A stretch of 64,000 nucleotides of DNA from Anabaena azotica FACHB-119 (GTDB lineage: Bacteria; Cyanobacteriota; Cyanobacteriia; Cyanobacteriales; Nostocaceae), in assembly GCF_014697625.1 (NCBI RefSeq), contig NZ_JACJSG010000001.1, positions 124,001 through 188,000 on the forward strand. The letters run 5' to 3'. A program made the translations under genes and the position numbers. Below are positions 12,094 through 22,956 of the stretch, in pieces (position 1 is the first letter of the stretch; each line of letters begins with the position of its first letter). The notes beneath the pieces are model-generated. The model was not told the DNA's origin. It did no database searches and saw nothing but the letters and a program-made list of their open reading frames with translations.

Positions 12094-13275
12094 ATGTCTG
12101 ACTCTCAAGCTGTAAGTAGTGCTGTAGCCAAACTCTACGATACATACCCATTTCCCCCAGAACCCATCCTCGATGAACCACCACCTGGTTACAACTGGCG
12201 CTGGAATTGGTTAGCGGCTTATAGTTTTTGTACAGGACGCAAACCAGCAAAGCAAGACATCCGCATTTTGGATGCTGGTTGTGGTTCAGGTGTGGGGACA
12301 GAATATCTAGTACATCTCAACCCGCAAGCGCAGGTAGTGGGAATTGATTTAAGTGCAGGTACTCTAGCTGTCGCCAAAGAACGGTGTCAGCGTTCCGGTG
12401 CTAACCGCGTTGAGTTTCATCACCTGAGTTTGTACGATGTGGAACAGTTACCGGGTGAGTTTGATTTAATTAACTGCGTGGGTGTGTTACATCACCTACC
12501 TGACCCAATTCGGGGTATTCAGGCTTTGGCGAAAAAATTAGCTCCCGGTGGCTTGATGCACATTTTTGTGTATGGGGAGTTGGGACGCTGGGAAATTCAA
12601 CTGATGCAAAAAGCGATCGCACTCCTGCAAAATGAGAAGCGAGGCGACTACCGCGATGGTGTACAAGTCGGTCGGCAAATATTCGCTTCCCTACCAGAAA
12701 ATAACCGTCTTGTCAAGCGAGAAAAAGAACGTTGGGCGATGGAAAACCAAAGGGATGAATGCTTTGCGGATATGTACGTTCATCCCCAAGAGATTGACTA
12801 CAACGTTGATACTTTATTTGAATTAATTAACGCTTCAGGATTAGAGTTTATTGGTTTTTCCAATCCCGGTTTTTGGAATTTAGACAGGCTTTTGGGGAAA
12901 GCACCAGAATTGATAGAACGGGCGGGAGAGTTGAGCGATCGCCAACGTTATCGTTTAATAGAATTACTCGACCCAGAAGTTACCCACTACGAATTTTTCC
13001 TCGGTCGTCCACCCATCACCAAAACCGACTGGTCAGAGGATAATAGCTTACTCCAAGCAATTCCTGAACTGAATCCTTGTACTGATGGATTTCCCAGTCA
13101 AGTGTTATTTAATTACGATTACCAAGTTGTGAACCTGTCACCAGCAGAATTTGAATTTTTACAGAAATGTGATGGTAATTCCACAGTGACGGATATATTA
13201 TCAACTGTGCAAATAAGCTTGTATGAGGTTAGAAACCTGATTAAACAGCAACTCATAATACTAACACCTGCTTAA
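12094..13275 (+). CDS. class I SAM-dependent methyltransferase
   Basis: About 393 residues. The N-terminal AKLYDTYPFPPEP precedes a Rossmann methyltransferase domain: motif I ILDAGCGSGVGTEYL, motif II acidic turn VVGIDLSAGTLAVAKER, and the motif IV region FDLINCVGVLHHLPDP. The C-terminal 120 residues (TDGFPSQVLFNYDYQVVNL onward) form a winged-helix-like extension seen in cyanobacterial homologues. Substrate unknown. An upstream in-frame ATG at 12049 would add 15 residues; the ATG at 12094 (MSDSQAV) fits the family start better. Confidence 0.85.
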   Translation: MSDSQAVSSAVAKLYDTYPFPPEPILDEPPPGYNWRWNWLAAYSFCTGRKPAKQDIRILDAGCGSGVGTEYLVHLNPQAQVVGIDLSAGTLAVAKERCQRSGANRVEFHHLSLYDVEQLPGEFDLINCVGVLHHLPDPIRGIQALAKKLAPGGLMHIFVYGELGRWEIQLMQKAIALLQNEKRGDYRDGVQVGRQIFASLPENNRLVKREKERWAMENQRDECFADMYVHPQEIDYNVDTLFELINASGLEFIGFSNPGFWNLDRLLGKAPELIERAGELSDRQRYRLIELLDPEVTHYEFFLGRPPITKTDWSEDNSLLQAIPELNPCTDGFPSQVLFNYDYQVVNLSPAEFEFLQKCDGNSTVTDILSTVQISLYEVRNLIKQQLIILTPA

Positions 13276-13277
13276 TT

Positions 13278-13420
13278 AGACCTCTTGCACGAATAATTAA
13301 ACACGCAAAATATATAACTTTAAGACTTATTATTTTGCGTTCTTATTTGCGTCTTAGCGTCTTTGCGTGAGCCTGAAAATAATATTGTCAGCAACGCCAA
13401 AGTATTTATGCAAGAGGTCT
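13278..13420. mobile_element. MITE-like element with AGACCTCTTGCA ends
   Basis: The left end AGACCTCTTGCACGAA starts 3 nt after the methyltransferase stop codon, and the right end is its inverted copy TTATGCAAGAGGTCT. The about 143-bp interior has no coding sequence and contains ATTTGCGTCTTAGCGTCTTTGCGTGA, a sequence typical of cyanobacterial intergenic repeats. Confidence 0.65.
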
Positions 13421-13907
13421 ACTGCGCTATACCCAAGCAGCATAAAAGGTGTGTAGAAACTAAAACCCCCACATCCCTACATCCCCATACCCCTACACTC
13501 TCCCAAAAAGATCGCCCACAACCCGTTTTCGGAAATCTCATGTAAAGTAGAAGTGTGTCTAGCAGTTGCCATAGCCAACTGGGGATGTAAACTCTACAAG
13601 TCGGAGTTTATAAAAATTTAGCAGTGGTGTGATTTCGCCTCAAACACTAGCTGATTTGATAAAATCTGACTCCATCACAACAGCGATCGCTAGACCTCGT
13701 GAAAGAAAGATTGGAGGATAGTCAATCACCAAAATTAGCTAAAATTCGCAATTTTTCAGCCTGGGTTACAGCATAGAGACTAGGGTAGAGTATCAATCTA
13801 GCCTTTCCCTAGAGTGAGCTTTATGCTGTCCATATGACCTTGACCAGAAGTTAATTGTTTTTTTCTAAAGTATTGTTACCGGATCGTGATATGATTCAGC
13901 TGACTGA
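13421..13907. other. spacer upstream of the ATP synthase operon
   Basis: No gene is seen. It holds short ACCCCTACA repeats near 13470-13500 and, toward the end, an AT-rich stretch (13840-13900) that probably carries the atp operon promoter. No boxes are claimed. Confidence 0.4.
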
Positions 13908-14411
13908 ATGTGCAGTCATAATAAGTTAGCTGTACTGGTTTCAAGTCCCGTGAGCTTGTCAGAAGAACCAATTGCACCCACTCCGACAACACGACAAGAG
14001 ACTCAACCTGGTTTTGAGGATACAGAACCAGCAAACTCTTCTATGCAGGAGTTTTATCAACTCTATCAAGAGTTGTTGTTAATCACGCTTGTCTTAACAG
14101 GGGTTATCTTTGTCTCTGTGTGGATTTTTTACTCCTTGAACATTGCCCTGAATTATCTATTAGGGGCGTGTACAGGTGTGGTTTACTTGAGGATGTTGGC
14201 AAAAGATGTTGAGCGTTTAGGTAGAGAAAAACAGTCACTGAGTAAAACTCGGTTGGCGTTATTAATAGCGCTGATTTTGCTAGCATCGCGGTGGAATCAA
14301 CTGCAAATAATGCCCATATTTTTGGGATTTCTCACTTATAAAGCAACGCTCATCATTTATGTAGTTAGGGTGGCGTTTATTTCTGACCCGCCAAAGCTCC
14401 GGCAACCTTAA
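13908..14411 (+). CDS. ATP synthase subunit I (Atp1/UncI-like) membrane protein
   Basis: 167 residues. A polar Pro/Thr-rich N-terminus of about 50 residues is followed by four hydrophobic segments (about 55-75, 77-95, 117-131 and 137-155), the last with [18 protein letters not shown]. Atp1/UncI is thought to help assemble the c-ring or load Mg2+. It is the first gene of the operon, 57 nt before atpB. The start is uncertain: ATG at 13908 or GTG at 13950 (VSLSEEP). Confidence 0.85.
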   Translation: MCSHNKLAVLVSSPVSLSEEPIAPTPTTRQETQPGFEDTEPANSSMQEFYQLYQELLLITLVLTGVIFVSVWIFYSLNIALNYLLGACTGVVYLRMLAKDVERLGREKQSLSKTRLALLIALILLASRWNQLQIMPIFLGFLTYKATLIIYVVRVAFISDPPKLRQP

Positions 14412-14468
14412 AAGGCTCCTATTCTCCGGTTAATATTAACTAGGAGAAGCAATCGAAATGGAAGGAAA

Positions 14469-15224
14469 ATGTTGAATTTTCTGAACTTTTACTCTGTTCC
14501 ACTTGCCGAATTGGAAGTGGGAAAACATCTGTACTGGCAAATAGGAAACTTAAAATTGCACGGTCAGGTTTTCCTCACGTCCTGGTTTGTTATTGGCGTG
14601 CTAGTGCTAGCTTCTTTGGCTGCAAGCAGTAACGTTAAACGGATTCCTGGTGGCATACAGAACCTGATGGAGTATGCACTGGAATTTATTCGGGATTTGG
14701 CAAAAAACCAGATTGGCGAAAAAGAATATCGCCCCTGGGTGCCTTTCGTTGGCACTTTGTTTTTGTTCATTTTTGTGTCAAATTGGTCTGGGGCGTTAGT
14801 TCCCTTCAAGCTAATTCATTTGCCAGAGGGAGAACTAGCAGCACCAACAAGCGACATCAACACAACTGTTGCATTAGCATTGTTGACATCTTTGGCGTAT
14901 TTTTACGCGGGATTCAGCAAGAAAGGATTGGGGTATTTTGGCAACTACGTTCAGCCCGTATCGTTCATGTTGCCCTTCAAAATTATTGAAGATTTCACCA
15001 AGCCCCTGTCCCTAAGTTTCCGTTTATTCGGTAACATTTTAGCTGATGAACTTGTAGTCGGCGTTCTGGTATTACTAGTGCCTTTATTTGTACCTCTGCC
15101 AGTAATGGCGTTGGGACTATTTACTAGCGCTATCCAAGCACTAATTTTTGCTACTTTGGCTGCTGCTTACATCGGTGAAGCGATGGAAGATCATCATGGC
15201 GAAGAGCATGAGGGACATCATTAG
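14469..15224 (+). CDS. atpB: F0F1 ATP synthase subunit a
   Basis: 251-residue integral membrane protein (called atpI in cyanobacterial/chloroplast naming). Helix 4/5 carries the conserved [20 protein letters not shown] with the essential Arg for proton transfer, and the last helix ends [20 protein letters not shown]. It forms the proton half-channels against the c-ring in thylakoid and plasma membranes. It starts with an ATG 57 nt after the preceding gene, with GAAGGAAA as ribosome site. Confidence 0.97.
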   Translation: MLNFLNFYSVPLAELEVGKHLYWQIGNLKLHGQVFLTSWFVIGVLVLASLAASSNVKRIPGGIQNLMEYALEFIRDLAKNQIGEKEYRPWVPFVGTLFLFIFVSNWSGALVPFKLIHLPEGELAAPTSDINTTVALALLTSLAYFYAGFSKKGLGYFGNYVQPVSFMLPFKIIEDFTKPLSLSFRLFGNILADELVVGVLVLLVPLFVPLPVMALGLFTSAIQALIFATLAAAYIGEAMEDHHGEEHEGHH

Positions 15225-15354
15225 CATTTGTCATTAGTCATTAAGTAAATGACAACTGACAACTAACCCTTCTGATTCGCCAGTTGCTCATGGGGGAAAC
15301 CCTCAAGACCGCACTGGCTCACAACAGACAAAACCATTCGTTTCATTAAAGTAA

Positions 15355-15612
<258 letters not shown>

Positions 15613-15741
15613 TTCAGTACAGAGTGCTGAGTGCTGAGTGCTGAGTAAATGTAGTTAGGAGTTAAGAGTTAAGCGTTTAACTCTAACTCATAACTTACAA
15701 CTCAGACTCAGGGCTAACATAGTAGATAGGAACAAGCAAAC

Positions 15742-16233
15742 ATGACACATTGGATCACCTTATTGGCGGTGGAAGAGGTTGCCAAGGAAGGCGGGCTATT
15801 TGATTTAGATGCTACCTTACCTTTGATGGCAATCCAGTTTCTATTGTTAGCTCTGATACTAAATGCTACTCTCTACAAACCCCTGGGTAATGCGATTGAT
15901 GGACGCAATGAGTATGTCCGTAACAATCAATTAGAAGCCCAAGAGCGTTTGTCCAAAGCTCAGAAATTAGCAGAGGCTTATGAGCAAGAGTTAGCAGGAG
16001 CTAGACGACAAGCACAAACAATTATTGCTGATGCTCAAGCTGAAGCCCAAAAAATCGCTGCTCAAAAAATTGCAGCAGTTCAACAAGAAGCAATAGCACA
16101 AAAAGAACAGGCTGCTCGTGAAATTGAGGAGCAAAAACAGCAAGCTCTAGCTTCTTTAGAGCAACAGGTGGATGCGCTAAGTCGCCAAATCCTAGAAAAG
16201 CTTTTAGGAGCCGATCTAGTAAACCAGCGCTAA
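15742..16233 (+). CDS. atpG: F0F1 ATP synthase subunit b'
   Basis: 163 residues: one N-terminal membrane helix ([20 protein letters not shown]) followed by a long Ala/Gln/Glu-rich coiled coil. Photosynthetic bacteria have this second, diverged b-type stator subunit (also called atpF2) that pairs with AtpF. It lies between atpE and atpF as usual. Intergenic heptamer repeats (GAGTGCTGAGTGCTGAG) lie just upstream. Confidence 0.95.
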   Translation: MTHWITLLAVEEVAKEGGLFDLDATLPLMAIQFLLLALILNATLYKPLGNAIDGRNEYVRNNQLEAQERLSKAQKLAEAYEQELAGARRQAQTIIADAQAEAQKIAAQKIAAVQQEAIAQKEQAAREIEEQKQQALASLEQQVDALSRQILEKLLGADLVNQR

Positions 16234-16332
16234 CTCAATACATTTAGTTATTAGTCATTGGTCATTAGTCATTGGCAAGAATGACGAAGGATAAATGACA
16301 TAAACCGACAGCGCAGTTGTGGATGAAAAATC

Positions 16333-16896
16333 ATGGGGACTTTTTTACTGTTGATGGCCCAAGCCAGCGCCGTTGGGGGTGAATTGGCAGAAGGTGCGGC
16401 TGAAGGTGGTTTTGGTTTTAATACCAATGTTCTAGAAACCAACCTGATCAACCTGGCCATTATTATTACTGTGCTGTTTGTTTTTGGTCGGAAAGTGCTG
16501 GGTACTACCCTGAAAACTCGCCGCGAAAACATTGAATCAGCAATTAAGAATGCAGAACAACGCGCCGCAGATGCAGCCAAGCAACTGAAAGAGGCGCAAC
16601 AAAAGCTAGAGCAAGCACAAGCGGAAGCTGAAAGAATTAAAGCAGCAGCCCAAGAAAATGCTCAAGCTGCTAGCAAAGCTATCCTTGATCAAGCGGCTGT
16701 AGATATTGAACGCTTGAAAGCAGCAGGCGCAGCAGACTTGAATGCAGACCTAGATAAAGCGATCGCCGGGTTGCGTCAGCGTGTAGTTACTTTGGCTCTG
16801 CAAAAGGTCGAGGCGGAACTGCAAGGCGGTATTAGTGGTGATGCACAAAAAACTTTAATTGACCGTAGCATCGCACAACTGGGAGGCGGAGTATGA
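16333..16896 (+). CDS. atpF: F0F1 ATP synthase subunit b
   Basis: 187 residues. A membrane helix (about residues 35-55: [20 protein letters not shown]) is followed by an extended Ala/Lys/Glu/Gln coiled coil that dimerises with b' to make the peripheral stalk. Its stop overlaps the start of atpH by 4 nt (ATGA), indicating coupled translation. Confidence 0.96.
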   Translation: MGTFLLLMAQASAVGGELAEGAAEGGFGFNTNVLETNLINLAIIITVLFVFGRKVLGTTLKTRRENIESAIKNAEQRAADAAKQLKEAQQKLEQAQAEAERIKAAAQENAQAASKAILDQAAVDIERLKAAGAADLNADLDKAIAGLRQRVVTLALQKVEAELQGGISGDAQKTLIDRSIAQLGGGV

Positions 16897-17447
16897 CAAG
16901 TAATGTAGCAAACACTGAGGTAGCCCAACCTTACGCCCAAGCACTGCTGTCAATCGCCCAATCCAAAAACTTGACGGAAGAGTTCGGCGAAGATGCGCGT
17001 ACTTTGCTGAAATTGCTTGCGGAAAATCAACAGCTACGAAACTTTATTGACAACCCCTTTATTTCAGCTGAGAACAAAAAAGGTCTCATCACACAAATAT
17101 TGGGTGAAGGTGCTAACCCTTACCTGCGTAACTTCTTGCTGTTGTTGGTAGACAAGCGACGCATATTTTTCTTAGACCAGATTCTCAAGCAGTATTTGGC
17201 GCTATTACGGCAATTGAATCAAACCGTATTGGCGGAAGTCACTTCTGCTGTGGAATTAACCGAAGAGCAACTACAAGCAGTTAAAGAAAAGGTACTGGCA
17301 ATCACCAAGGCTCGTCAAGTAGAACTGGAAACTAAGGTAGACAGTGAACTGATTGGTGGTGTGATCATCAAAGTAGGCTCTCAAGTAATTGACTCTAGTA
17401 TCCGGGGTCAACTACGTCGCCTTTCCTTGCGCCTCAGCAATAGCTAA
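16893..17447 (+). CDS. atpH: F0F1 ATP synthase subunit delta
   Basis: 184 residues (atpD in cyanobacterial naming, OSCP-like). An N-terminal helical domain ([19 protein letters not shown]) and the C-terminal signature [23 protein letters not shown] are present. It joins the peripheral stalk to the top of the alpha3beta3 head. The start codon overlaps the atpF stop. Confidence 0.97.
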   Translation: MTSNVANTEVAQPYAQALLSIAQSKNLTEEFGEDARTLLKLLAENQQLRNFIDNPFISAENKKGLITQILGEGANPYLRNFLLLLVDKRRIFFLDQILKQYLALLRQLNQTVLAEVTSAVELTEEQLQAVKEKVLAITKARQVELETKVDSELIGGVIIKVGSQVIDSSIRGQLRRLSLRLSNS

Positions 17448-17737
17448 AAAGTTCAGAGGATTAAGCTAGTATCACATTAGCTTTAACAGTTAACAGTGAA
17501 CAGTAAACAGTTATCAATTAAATCCTTGACGAAACACCACACTAATTGGTGGAAGGCGTTTAACAGTGAACAGTGATCAAATAACTGATAACTGTTTTAA
17601 ATCACCCACCATACGCTGTTAGCACTGATAACTGATAACTGATAACTGTTTTAACACCTCCAACTAAATGCAGACGCGAAAAGTAACATCGCGTCTATTA
17701 AATATGTTCCGTCTCGCAAGAAAAAAAAGATACTCAC
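17448..17737. repeat. atpH-atpA spacer filled with STRR heptamers
   Basis: The 290-nt gap contains repeated AACAGTGAACAGT and AACTGATAACTG units in both orientations, which can fold into stems. It ends with an AT-rich leader of atpA. No gene. The repeats may dampen or process the operon message. Confidence 0.6.
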
Positions 17738-19258
17738 ATGAGCATTTCAATTAGACCTGACGAAATCAGCAGTATTATTCAACAGCAAATCGAGCAATAC
17801 GACCAAGAGGTTAAAGTTGCTAACGTTGGTACTGTATTACAAGTTGGAGACGGTATCGCTCGGATCTATGGTCTAGAAAAGGCTATGGCTGGCGAACTTC
17901 TAGAGTTTGAAGACGGTACAGTTGGTATCGCTCAAAACTTAGAAGAAGATAACGTGGGTGCGGTACTGATGGGTGAAGGCCGCGAAATTCAAGAAGGTAG
18001 CACCGTTACCGCTACTGGAAGAATTGCTCAGATTGGTGTAGGCGAAGCCCTCATTGGTCGCGTTGTCGATGCTTTGGGTCGCGCTATCGATGGTAAAGGT
18101 GATATCAAAACCACCGAAAGCCGTTTGATTGAATCTCCCGCACCCGGTATTATTGCACGTCGTTCTGTACACGAACCCATGCAAACCGGTATCACCGCTA
18201 TCGACTCGATGATTCCCATCGGTCGTGGTCAACGGGAATTAATCATTGGCGACCGTCAAACAGGTAAAACTGCGATCGCTATTGACACCATCATCAACCA
18301 AAAAGGCGAAGACGTAGTTTGTGTATACGTAGCCGTTGGTCAAAAAGCTTCCACCGTCGCTAACGTAGTCCAAACCTTACAAGAAAAAGGTGCAATGGAC
18401 TATACAGTAGTAGTTGCTGCTAGTGCCAGTGAACCCGCTACCCTACAATTCTTGGCTCCTTACACCGGCGCTACCATTGCTGAGTACTTCATGTACAAAG
18501 GCAAAGCTACCCTCGTAGTTTACGACGACTTGTCCAAGCAAGCACAAGCTTATCGCCAAATGTCCTTGCTACTGCGTCGTCCACCCGGACGGGAAGCTTA
18601 CCCCGGAGACGTATTCTACATCCACTCCCGCTTGTTGGAACGTGCTGCTAAACTCAGCGACGAATTGGGTAAAGGTAGCATGACCGCGTTACCCATCATC
18701 GAAACCCAAGCTGGTGACGTTTCCGCTTACATTCCTACCAACGTAATTTCTATTACTGACGGTCAGATTTTCCTATCTTCTGACTTGTTCAACGCTGGTG
18801 TGCGTCCGGCGGTAAACCCTGGTATCTCGGTATCCCGTGTAGGTTCTGCGGCACAAACCAAGGCGATGAAAAAAGTTGCTGGTAAGATTAAACTGGAACT
18901 CGCACAGTTTGACGACTTACAAGCCTTCGCGCAATTTGCTTCTGACTTAGATAAAGCTACCCAAGACCAGTTAGCACGGGGTCAACGTCTGCGCGAACTC
19001 CTCAAGCAGCCCCAAAACCAACCTCTGTCTGTAGCTGAACAAGTAGCGATTCTTTACGCTGGTATCAACGGATATTTAGATGATATCCCAGTTGATAAAG
19101 TCACCACCTTCACCAAGGGCTTTAGAGATTACTTGAAGTCTGGTGTTAACCCCTACTATCAAGACGTACAGTCCAAGAAAGTATTAGGTGATGACGAAGA
19201 AAAAGCATTGAAGGCTGCTTTAGACGAATACAAAAAGACCTTCAAAGCAGCAGCGTAA
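17738..19258 (+). CDS. atpA: F0F1 ATP synthase subunit alpha
   Basis: 506 residues, full length. The Walker A motif GDRQTGKT lies near residues 171-178. The N-terminal beta-barrel ([17 protein letters not shown]), the regulatory nucleotide site, and the [17 protein letters not shown] signature are all intact. It forms the hexameric head with beta (atpD, not in this window). In most cyanobacteria the gamma gene follows directly; here a terminator and 3.7 kb of other genes intervene. Confidence 0.98.
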   Translation: MSISIRPDEISSIIQQQIEQYDQEVKVANVGTVLQVGDGIARIYGLEKAMAGELLEFEDGTVGIAQNLEEDNVGAVLMGEGREIQEGSTVTATGRIAQIGVGEALIGRVVDALGRAIDGKGDIKTTESRLIESPAPGIIARRSVHEPMQTGITAIDSMIPIGRGQRELIIGDRQTGKTAIAIDTIINQKGEDVVCVYVAVGQKASTVANVVQTLQEKGAMDYTVVVAASASEPATLQFLAPYTGATIAEYFMYKGKATLVVYDDLSKQAQAYRQMSLLLRRPPGREAYPGDVFYIHSRLLERAAKLSDELGKGSMTALPIIETQAGDVSAYIPTNVISITDGQIFLSSDLFNAGVRPAVNPGISVSRVGSAAQTKAMKKVAGKIKLELAQFDDLQAFAQFASDLDKATQDQLARGQRLRELLKQPQNQPLSVAEQVAILYAGINGYLDDIPVDKVTTFTKGFRDYLKSGVNPYYQDVQSKKVLGDDEEKALKAALDEYKKTFKAAA

Positions 19259-19276
19259 ATTTTTTATATTTTGTAT

Positions 19277-19347
19277 AAACCGAGTTTTAAAGCAAATCTA
19301 TTATTTTATAGATAAACGCTTATTAATAAACTCGGTTTTCTTTTTTG
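19277..19347 (+). terminator. Rho-independent terminator after atpA
   Basis: AAACCGAGTTT and AAACTCGGTTT form a perfect stem around an AT-rich loop of about 40 nt, followed by TCTTTTTT. It starts about 19 nt after the atpA stop and would cut transcription before the GTPase genes and before atpC. Confidence 0.8.
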
Positions 19348-19475
19348 TATGCAAGAAAAATATTTCTCACCATTCCAAGTAGAAACGTATAGATTTTAAT
19401 AAAAATTTAGAATTAATGTATGGTGTGGATTGTCAAACATAGTAGAATAATTTACTAAAAATATTAGTAAAAATC

Positions 19476-20714
19476 ATGGATATTGACAATTTTTTGCCTG
19501 ATTTTCGGAAATGGCAACAGCAAATTGCTGATAAATTACAAGGTCAGACTAAAGACCTTGAAGATTATAATGAGTTACCTAAATGTAATATTTTATTAAT
19601 AGGCAAAACAGGTGTTGGTAAAAGTACATTAATTAACTCTATCTTGCGAACAACTCTAGCTCCATCTGGTGCAGGTAAACCTGTAACTGGTGAACTAACC
19701 AGATATGAGCAAAAAGAATGTCTCATCGTAGCTTTTGATTCAAGAGGATTAGAGTTAGCGGATGGGGAATTAAATAGAGATAATACTGAAAGCAATAAGA
19801 GAGATGTTGAGGCATTAATAGAAGGCAGGCACACAAAATTTCCAGGTGTAACAATTGATGTAATTTACTACTGTATTAACTCCAACTCTGAAAGATTTGA
19901 GGATATAGAAGAAAAATGGATTACTGATTTAAGAGAAAAACAAAATAAGATTCCGATTATTATTGTCTTAACAAGAACAATAAAGCAACCGGAATTACAT
20001 GAGCTTTTCATAGCAATCAAGAATGGAACAGCTATAAAAGAAGAAAAACTTAAATCTCTAATACATTGCATTACAGAGGAAGAGGAAATAATTATAGACA
20101 AAAATAGAGTTCCACTTATCCCAGTTCTGGCTGTAGAAGAGAAAATTAGCGATAAATACACATCCCCAGAAAAGAACCTAGACCTTTTAGTTAGACAAAC
20201 TGCTAGTCTTCTGGAAAAACAAGCAAAACAAGCGTTTATTAGCGAACAGGTTGCTAGTATCGACCTCAAAATACAAGAAGCACAGAAATTGACTGCTGTG
20301 TATACCTCTGTAACTAGTCTTATTGCATTAAATCCTGTGCTTCCTGTTAGTCCAACTATTCTTCCTCCGACACAACTGCTTATTTTAAAAAAAATAAGTT
20401 CAATCTTTGGATTGAAGCAAGAAGAACAGGAATTATTGTTATCACCAGAGTTCCAAGCATTTGCTGGAGCTATATTAACAACTGGTGCATCTACAATTCT
20501 AACTAGTTTAGTACCAGTGGTAGGTTCAATAAACGATGCTTTGGTTGCGGGAACATCAACATCATTGCTTTGTTTAGCTTGGATTGATACTCTAAAGCGT
20601 AATTCTTTAAGACTAATAGATGAAAAGATACTAACTGAGGAAGAAATCAGACAATTTATAGAGATTTTTACAGAAGAATATAAGAAGTACTGCGATAAGA
20701 CCCAGTATCAATGA
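19476..20714 (+). CDS. P-loop GTPase with C-terminal hydrophobic domain (dynamin/YcjF-like)
   Basis: 412 residues, AT-rich relative to the atp genes. GTPase motifs: G1 GKTGVGKST (residues about 43-51), a G3-like DSRGLE where most relatives have D-x-P-G, and G4 IIVLTRT, in which the usual N/TKxD is not clear. After a linker, residues about 330-385 hold hydrophobic segments (GAILTTGASTILTSLVPVVGS) like the membrane-associated domain of YcjF/DUF697 GTPases. It sits between atpA and atpC with no relation to ATP synthesis, followed by a shorter paralogue. Stress or phage-response roles are known for related GTPases, but none can be assigned here. Confidence 0.75.
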   Translation: MDIDNFLPDFRKWQQQIADKLQGQTKDLEDYNELPKCNILLIGKTGVGKSTLINSILRTTLAPSGAGKPVTGELTRYEQKECLIVAFDSRGLELADGELNRDNTESNKRDVEALIEGRHTKFPGVTIDVIYYCINSNSERFEDIEEKWITDLREKQNKIPIIIVLTRTIKQPELHELFIAIKNGTAIKEEKLKSLIHCITEEEEIIIDKNRVPLIPVLAVEEKISDKYTSPEKNLDLLVRQTASLLEKQAKQAFISEQVASIDLKIQEAQKLTAVYTSVTSLIALNPVLPVSPTILPPTQLLILKKISSIFGLKQEEQELLLSPEFQAFAGAILTTGASTILTSLVPVVGSINDALVAGTSTSLLCLAWIDTLKRNSLRLIDEKILTEEEIRQFIEIFTEEYKKYCDKTQYQ

Positions 20715-20888
20715 GATTGTACCAAATGAGTTCGGTAGAAACTTTATAAATAAAGTTTCTACCCTTAGAAATGAAGTTCATTTTCAGGAAAAATTTGCTT
20801 ATATTTCATTAAAATTTATAAAAATAGCAAATTCAATTATGATTAGTGCTATAATTTGTTAAAAACCTTGATTAAGGTACTTCCATCA

Positions 20889-21605
20889 ATGGCTGATAAC
20901 AATACTAGTTATAGTAATGAGCAGCTGCGTGATACTTTTAATAAAGAATACGAATCCTTTGCCAAAGACATTGGTCAATGTAATATCTTATTACTCGGTA
21001 AAACTGGGGTAGGTAAAAGTACTCTCTTAAATGCTGTTTTTACAAAACAATTAGCAATAACTGGAATAGGCAAACCAATAACTCAAGATATTCAGGAGTA
21101 TAGCCAACCAAATTGTCCTATTACAGTCTATGATTCTCCAGGACTAGAATTAACTGGGCGAGTAATTCAACGTCTAAAAGACGAAGTTACTAAACTAATT
21201 AACGAGCAACGCAAGCTACCTATTCAAAATCATATTCATTTTGTCTGGTTCTGTATTAATGAGCAGTTAAGAAGATTTGAGGATGCTGAGGAAAAATGGA
21301 TTAAAGACATAGTTAAACAAGAAGTACCAGTTATTATTGTTCTTACCCAAACACTTGATCCTCAAAATAGTAAGTTACTGGAATTTATTAAAAAACGAGA
21401 TTTACCAGTCAATGATGTTATTCCAGTTTTGGCAAAGCCAGTTCAAATTACTGCTGAGTACAAGATTCCAGCGCATGGACTAGCACATCTAGTTGAAGTT
21501 ACTGCTACACTTTTACCAGAAGTTGCCAGAAAAGCCTTTATTAAAGAACAGAAAGTTACAAAAAATATCTGCGTGAAGAAAAAGAAAAGCAAAAATAAGA
21601 ATTAG
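20889..21605 (+). CDS. P-loop GTPase, short paralogue without the membrane domain
   Basis: About 238 residues from an ATG at 20889 (an in-frame TTG at 20856 is less likely). G1 GKTGVGKSTL, G3 DSPGLEL and G4-like VIIVLTQT match the preceding gene across the GTPase domain, including the FEDAEEKWIKDI segment. Homology stops after KAFIKEQ; the tail is a basic run (VKKKKSKNKN). In another phase the tail reads ESYKKYLREEKEKQK, so a frameshift may have removed a former C-terminal domain. Probable tandem duplicate of the 19.5-kb gene. Confidence 0.7.
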   Translation: MADNNTSYSNEQLRDTFNKEYESFAKDIGQCNILLLGKTGVGKSTLLNAVFTKQLAITGIGKPITQDIQEYSQPNCPITVYDSPGLELTGRVIQRLKDEVTKLINEQRKLPIQNHIHFVWFCINEQLRRFEDAEEKWIKDIVKQEVPVIIVLTQTLDPQNSKLLEFIKKRDLPVNDVIPVLAKPVQITAEYKIPAHGLAHLVEVTATLLPEVARKAFIKEQKVTKNICVKKKKSKNKN

Positions 21606-21615
21606 TAATCATCTT

Positions 21616-21827
21616 AAATCCTAAATCATCAGAAACTAAGATGAGCTTGGGGTTCCTTGCTGGTAGAATCTAAGGAGAGATACTACTGAGTGCTGAACTA
21701 GCGAAGTGGTGAATCAACAAAATTCATGGTGTAATTCATCATCGATCGCCTCTAAAATCCTCCATCATGAGAGGATAAGTCATGGCTAACTTCAAAGAAA
21801 GACGCGATCGCCAATCTACACCCTAAA
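21616..21827 (+). pseudogene. duplicate of the atpC leader and first codons (left remnant)
   Basis: 21616-21812 is closely related to 22799-22986: it shares AATCCTAAATCATCAG, GGAGAGATACTACTGAG and GTGAATCAACAAAA, then an ATG. The remnant translates as MANFKERRDRQSTP then stop, against [13 protein letters not shown] at the start of intact atpC (22957). It is therefore a broken copy of the 5' end of the gamma-subunit gene that has lost the body of the gene; Uma2 coding sequence follows instead. Confidence 0.85.
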
Positions 21828-21860
21828 ATAAAATAGATAGTCCCGGCAAGAAAAACTGCC

Positions 21861-22745
21861 ATGTACCAGATTGACCCACCGCGTCCGCCCAGCGAAGTCA
21901 TGCCGACAATGTATGATTGCAAGAGTGAAGATCCGCAGGATCTAGACACACCTGAGCAAATTCATCCCCTGCCACCGTCGGAAACCATGCCGACAATGTA
22001 TGATCTTCCTAGTGAAGACCCAGAGGAGCCGGGTTTGCCAGACGAATTTCACGACTTCCAACCCCAACTATTAAGAGAAACCTGTCAACCCCCAAATTAT
22101 CCACAGGGGGAAATGTTCATTGGCACAGACTTAAACTTATACTACGATGCGCGGAATCGGCTGTGGCAAAAAAGACCAGACTGGTTTTTGGTCTTAGGTG
22201 TAACTCGCGCTCAACAACAACAACAAATGCGCCTCAGTTACGTTGTTTGGCAAGAGGGAATTGCCCCATTTTTAATTGTAGAATTACTTTCACCAGGCAC
22301 AGAAGCAGAAGATTTGGGACAAACCTCCAGAAGTGCCAACAAGCCGCCGACCAAATGGCAAGTATATGAACAATATTTACGTATTCCTTATTACATCGTT
22401 TTTGACCGCTATGAAAATCAGTTGCGTGTGTTTCAATTAACAGCAACAAAATATCAAGCCGTGACACTACAAGACCAGAGGTTTTGGTTCGAGGAATTAC
22501 AATTAGGTTTAGGGGTGTGGCAAGGTGAATATCAACAAACAGCAGGTTTATGGCTGCGTTGGTATGATGCAGCAGGTAACTGGATTCCTACACCAGAAGA
22601 ACGAGCAGAACAAGAACGTCAACGGGCAGAACAAGAACGTCAACGGGCGGAACAAGAACGTCAACGGGCGGAACAAGAACGTCAACGGGCGGAAATATTG
22701 GCGCAAAGATTGCGATCGCTCGGTATAGACCCAGATAATTTATAA
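21861..22745 (+). CDS. Uma2 family (PD-(D/E)XK-like) endonuclease-fold protein
   Basis: 294 residues. The Uma2 domain spans about 75-240, with GEMFIGTDLNLYYD, RPDWFLVLGV and FLIVELLSPGTEAEDLG, giving the D...E-x-L-SP catalytic pattern of this family, which is expanded in cyanobacteria and whose role is unknown. The N-terminus contains an internal duplication (MPTMYD-x8-SEDP twice), and the C-terminus has four tandem copies of the heptapeptide QERQRAE (21-bp DNA repeat) forming a coiled coil, then RLRSLGIDPDNL. The start could lie at a later Met (MPTMYDLPSEDP). Confidence 0.85.
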   Translation: MYQIDPPRPPSEVMPTMYDCKSEDPQDLDTPEQIHPLPPSETMPTMYDLPSEDPEEPGLPDEFHDFQPQLLRETCQPPNYPQGEMFIGTDLNLYYDARNRLWQKRPDWFLVLGVTRAQQQQQMRLSYVVWQEGIAPFLIVELLSPGTEAEDLGQTSRSANKPPTKWQVYEQYLRIPYYIVFDRYENQLRVFQLTATKYQAVTLQDQRFWFEELQLGLGVWQGEYQQTAGLWLRWYDAAGNWIPTPEERAEQERQRAEQERQRAEQERQRAEQERQRAEILAQRLRSLGIDPDNL

Positions 22746-22956
22746 GTAATAACGATGATTTAGTTTTACTGTCAATCGATTTGAGAGAATTGCCTGTGAA
22801 ATCCTAAATCATCAGAAACTAAGATAAGCTTGGGTGGCGTTGCTGGTAGAATCTAAGGAGAGATACTACTGAGTGCTGAACTAGCGAAGTGGTGAATCAA
22901 CAAAAGTCATGATGTAATTCATCATCGGTCGCCTCCCAAATTCTTGAACACAAATC

